A stretch of DNA of 64,000 bases from the NCBI RefSeq assembly GCF_022458985.1, contig NC_061778.1:5783501-5847500 (forward strand), read 5' to 3'. Position numbers and translations under genes: made by a program. Below the pieces are notes generated by a model. It was not told where the DNA came from, did not search any database, and saw only the letters and a program-made list of their open reading frames with translations. Positions 60,901-64,000 of this stretch are shown here, in pieces. Position 1 is the stretch's first letter, and every line of letters starts with the position of its first letter. The DNA is from Mugil cephalus. Its lineage: Eukaryota; Chordata; Actinopteri; Mugiliformes; Mugilidae.

Positions 60901-63077
60901 CTGGGTGGGGCCGGGAAAGAGATGAAATGCAAGCAGAGCAGCAGGGGAAGGGCAAGAAACGAGTGCTACAGGTCTGAGAGGCAGCACACGCTCGACCAGT
61001 GTCGGGAAATACATAAAAAGTGTGTTCGATTTTGACACCTGTAGCAGCGATTATCGTGCACTGCAAAGATTATACGCATCCATCCAACTGCAACTAATAG
61101 CAAATGTACTTAGATCCAACACAGATATCCATGCAGCAGCTGCAGGACAGAACCAACACACTGACTCCGACCAAGTGACACTACTTGATGCAGCTCAGTC
61201 AGACGCACGCCCCCTAAGTTCGTCAGTTATGTGAATAAATAAATACACCTCCCTAAAAATCCTCCTTCACATTCAAAGCGTCACAACAGGTTTTAAAGCG
61301 AGCGACTGGCTCTCGTGAACAAAGGCCGACAACAGAAAGACAACAAAGGCCTCGTGCTACAGGTGGCACTCGCGCAAACGCTTTGTAGTGGCATTCGGGA
61401 GCTCACTGCAGCTCTTTTGCATTTTTTAATAGCAGTTCTGTGAAATAGTGAGACAGATGAAAAATGAATGTGCAACAAGACTGAGCATGATGCAAGCTCT
61501 TTAAATTTGGCCAGGGATGTAATTTCCAATACATGAGTCCAAAACTCAACAGCCAGGGTTCTCACCAACACCGAGACCTGGCAGCATGTCACCCCGACCC
61601 TTATCCACCTCCGCTGGCCCCCCTTAAAATTAATATTTTCAATAGTTTTTACAGTGGCGTCGTTAGGCCTGTTTAAGCCCCCTAAATAGTTTGGTGTTGT
61701 TTTATTAAAAAAAAAAAAAAATTATAAAATAATGCCGACAAATTCAATATAAAGTGGACAGCATATCAGTTTAAATAAATAATCATATAACCTGTCATCA
61801 AGGACTTAAATGTGCTAAGCCTCCCCTGTCCTTAAAGCCTAGTGATGCCCCTGTTTTTTCAGTATTTTAACTGTGTTTAGGCAGAACGCATCTGAACCCT
61901 TCATAGTTACATGAAAGTGGAGGAAATATTAGGGCCTTCAAGCCTCACTGATGTCAAAGAGCTCTGCTAAAGCCTACCTTGAGACAGAAGTGCTGGGTGG
62001 TGATGCTGAAAACATCCATGCACAGGGTGGCCTTCTTTAACTGGGCCTGCAGGCTCTCCAGCTGCAGGGCCTGCTGCTCGCAGCGCTGCCGCAGCTGCTG
62101 GATCAGAGCTCGGTCCAGCTCCTGCGCCCTTTCGGCCCGGAGTGAACCGTGAATGGTCGTTGTCCGCCCGCGAACTGCAGGTACAGAAAACAGAATAAGA
62201 ATAGTGTACACGACGCCAAAATCCTCATATTAAGTGTCAATCAGTCAAATGCCGGTATTAATCTATAGTAGTTAAATATGTAGTTTAATAGTTGTGCAAT
62301 ATAAAATTAGTAACTGATGATAAGTGCATTGTTAAAACCACAAGTTGAGGAAAATACAAGCGTTTACTGACCCAAGCTACTGAAGTCAAATGATTTCCTC
62401 TTATTCTGTTGTATATAATTTTATAATGAATGAGTTTTTATACTGCTGCAAAAACAAAAACGGCAATTTTCCTTTAATGTACTCCCGGTTATGCGCACAC
62501 ACACACATACGCACACACACCAATTAACTGCTGATTGCTTGGAACCTCAGTCGTTTATCTACTCCCACGGTGACAAATGGTCCTTCCAATTTACTGTTAC
62601 TCAAGTCTGCTCAGCACTCAGACCAGCCGGCAGCAAATTTCCACCCTCAACTCTAAACACTCATGCTTTCCCACTGTGAGCGCATTTTGTGTGCGGCATG
62701 GGAATTTTTTGTCACTTGGGCTCGGACTCTGTACGCAGCTGGCGTTCCGCTCGCCTGGTCCCCGAGAAAAGCACAAATTGCTGACTTGTAATGTCGTAAT
62801 CTGAGCCAGCGTGACTGCTGCTGAAGGAGCCGAGCTAGCTGTAGGGCGACCGAGGCTTGTTGCCATGACGACGTCGGGCTGCCGGGGGTAATGTCTGAGA
62901 TTGAAGTGTGGGGAAAGACAGACGGAGGGAAGCCGCTGCAGGATTTAAAGCTACAGCACCGTGATGTCTTTGACTCACCGGGGGATTGTGGCTTGGGTGG
63001 AACCACTGCACATCTTTTAGGGGAGGACTTTGGTGACAGTGCAGACTCTGTGTCTTTCTGCAACTCTTTCCTAGAGG
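54977..63077 (-). CDS. mtus2: Microtubule-associated tumor suppressor candidate 2, C-terminal part (10 exons)
   Basis: Exons in transcript order: 63077-62979, 62174-61978, 57820-57754, 57451-57237, 57043-56938, 56819-56746, 56644-56546, 56431-56312, 55547-55450, 55184-54977. All junctions keep phase, giving about 427 C-terminal residues; the 5' part lies beyond the right edge. MTUS2 (CAZIP/TIP150) binds microtubule plus ends via EB1 and recruits MCAK. After a Ser/Pro/Lys-rich segment, the window encodes the long C-terminal coiled coil characteristic of the MTUS/ATIP family, with family-specific phrases [45 protein letters not shown] and [11 protein letters not shown]. The tail [17 protein letters not shown] followed by Ser/Pro motifs matches MTUS2; MTUS1 has a different tail (ENEELLWKLHNGD). 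The 71-codon exon at 57237-57451 is Glu/Gln/Leu-rich and looks the most diverged part. The acceptor at 55548 is a GAGCAG tandem. Confidence 0.93.
55805..56170. mobile_element. Decayed DNA transposon copy B (possible PIF/Harbinger relic)
   Basis: In the mtus2 intron between the two exons at 55450-55547 and 56312-56431; shares ordered blocks with 29055-29375. Its plus-strand frame after ATG at about 55917 reads [12 protein letters not shown] before degrading, similar to the first residues of Harbinger MADF/Myb-like proteins. Confidence 0.5.
58057..58290. repeat. (CATC)n microsatellite and adjoining GCATGTAGCATA-like repeats
   Basis: 58057-58210 is a CATC/CCAT tetranucleotide array with GTCT/CCGT variants. 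It is followed to about 58290 by imperfect units around CATATAGCATGTAG. In mtus2 intron DNA. Confidence 0.9.
61652..61853. mobile_element. Short hAT-like MITE (202 bp)
   Basis: Left end CAGTGGCGTCGTTAGGCC and right end, read inward, CAGGGGCATCACTAGGCT match at most positions, and CAGNGGC termini are typical of hAT elements. No clear 8-bp target duplication. It lies 125 bp from an mtus2 exon, on the acceptor-distal side. Confidence 0.55.
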
Positions 63078-64000
63078 CTGTATAGAGAATATGTTTCTTA
63101 TGAGTCATATTGCATAATGAAATAAACATTTTGATTTAAACATCAAATGCACTGCCTTTAAGAGAGCAGTTTTAGTCTTTCTACTCAAGTTTGATTCTAC
63201 ACATCCACAGATTAAACAATAACATATTATAAGTATATAAAACCTGCCTGCAGCATTTAATGGCATTCACCGAAATTAACGAGGAGGAAACGTCTGATTT
63301 GGTTTATATGCATTGTACAAAGGTTCAGACAGAGATTTCCTAAAGAAATGTTAGAAAGGAAAAAATCTTTGTGCAGAACACAACCGAAAACAGAGTGAAC
63401 TTCACTGCTGTGCGGTGGCCACTAGCTGGAGTCGCTGCTCCACTTGTTCACGCAGACTCATTGGGAGGATGCTGAGCTCATAGCTCACAGACACATGCAC
63501 AGTGTGGCCGGTGGATGGTGTCAACACTCCACATCCACACATTCACAAAGACGCCAGCACAGACAACAACGTGCATCGGCTTCCAACAACGAACGGAGAG
63601 AGAGTGCCGTACTGTATTACCGCTGTGATGCAATGATCAGCATCAGTTCAGATGTATTACATTACATTTCATTCAACATTGCTTTTTTTCTGTTAGAAAA
63701 CACCTTACAAAGACAAATGCTGGGGTATATAAGGTACTGGGAGCAAACATGCAGCTGAATAATAAAATAATTTTAGCAAAGACGCTAATTATACTTTACT
63801 TTTGCCTCATTGAAGCTTTTAAATTTAAAATTAAATACACTCTAACACATAGAATTATCACCTGCAAACTACTCTGCCTTTAAGGTTTCTCACATAACTT
63901 CAGTAAAAGAGATGGAAGGTATGATACTGTGAATAACAGTAGTGTTAGAGAGGGGGGAATCTCTACTAAGTCGTACATGAATTGGGGGTTGGGGCTCAAA
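63078..64000 (-). other. mtus2: mtus2 upstream intron (partial)
   Basis: No further mtus2 exon could be recognised to the right edge; small open frames show no family similarity. Confidence 0.5.

Larger units (their letters stand above)
57821..61977 (-). other. mtus2: mtus2 intron (4.2 kb)
   Basis: Separates the 197-bp exon at 61978 from the 67-bp exon at 57754. Contains the CATC array, a poly(A) run at 59767-59780 and the MITE at 61652. The more GC-rich block at 59950-60200 could hold an internal promoter for short isoforms, which this gene family is known to have; no start exon was identified there. Confidence 0.6.

Noticed and set aside
54977..63077. Assignment of the right-hand gene to mtus1
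   Set aside because: The C-terminal [15 protein letters not shown] type tail and linkage to 13q-type neighbours fit mtus2; mtus1 has an LSMENEELLWKLHNG tail.

Overview
The window is vertebrate genomic DNA, most likely from a ray-finned (teleost) fish. It has long introns with GT/AG junctions, canonical poly(A) signals, many (CA)n, poly(A) and poly(T) microsatellites, and several interspersed repeats of types familiar from teleost genomes. I rebuilt four protein-coding genes exon by exon. Every exon junction keeps frame and phase, and the products align end to end with known vertebrate families: foxo1 (minus strand, 3 coding exons, 18230-40454, 672 aa), slc25a15 (plus, 6 coding exons, 43461-46833, 303 aa), a stomatin-family gene called stoml3 (plus, 8 exons, 49016-52686, 286 aa), and the 3' part of mtus2 (minus, 10 exons, 54977-63077, continuing past the right edge). 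Human orthologues of all four lie on chromosome 13q, so this looks like a piece of an ancient conserved linkage group.

Layout. 1-950 is the decayed reverse-transcriptase region of a non-LTR retrotransposon on the minus strand. 951-15932 has no gene I can support, only a few repeats. 15933-18229 is the inferred foxo1 3' UTR. foxo1 occupies 18230-40454, mostly a 19.8-kb intron 1 rich in simple repeats, a 300-nt polypyrimidine block and a nested repeat. foxo1 and slc25a15 are head to head across about 3 kb, which holds an internally deleted Tc1/mariner copy and two interferon-response-like motifs. A second copy of the same Tc1-type element lies just downstream of slc25a15, and a TTAA-bounded MITE sits in slc25a15 intron 5. 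stoml3 and mtus2 are tail to tail, separated by 2.3 kb. The mtus2 introns hold a CATC-type microsatellite and two further transposon relics.

The genes are functionally unrelated: a forkhead transcription factor under insulin/AKT control, a mitochondrial ornithine carrier, a membrane hairpin scaffold protein and a microtubule-associated coiled-coil protein. No operon-like logic applies. I did not find a new biological system. The points most worth checking are an intron in foxo1 that human FOXO1 lacks, adjacent polyQ and polyA tracts in foxo1, tandem splice sites in slc25a15 and mtus2, paired ISRE-like motifs upstream of slc25a15, and several non-autonomous transposons with readable ends.
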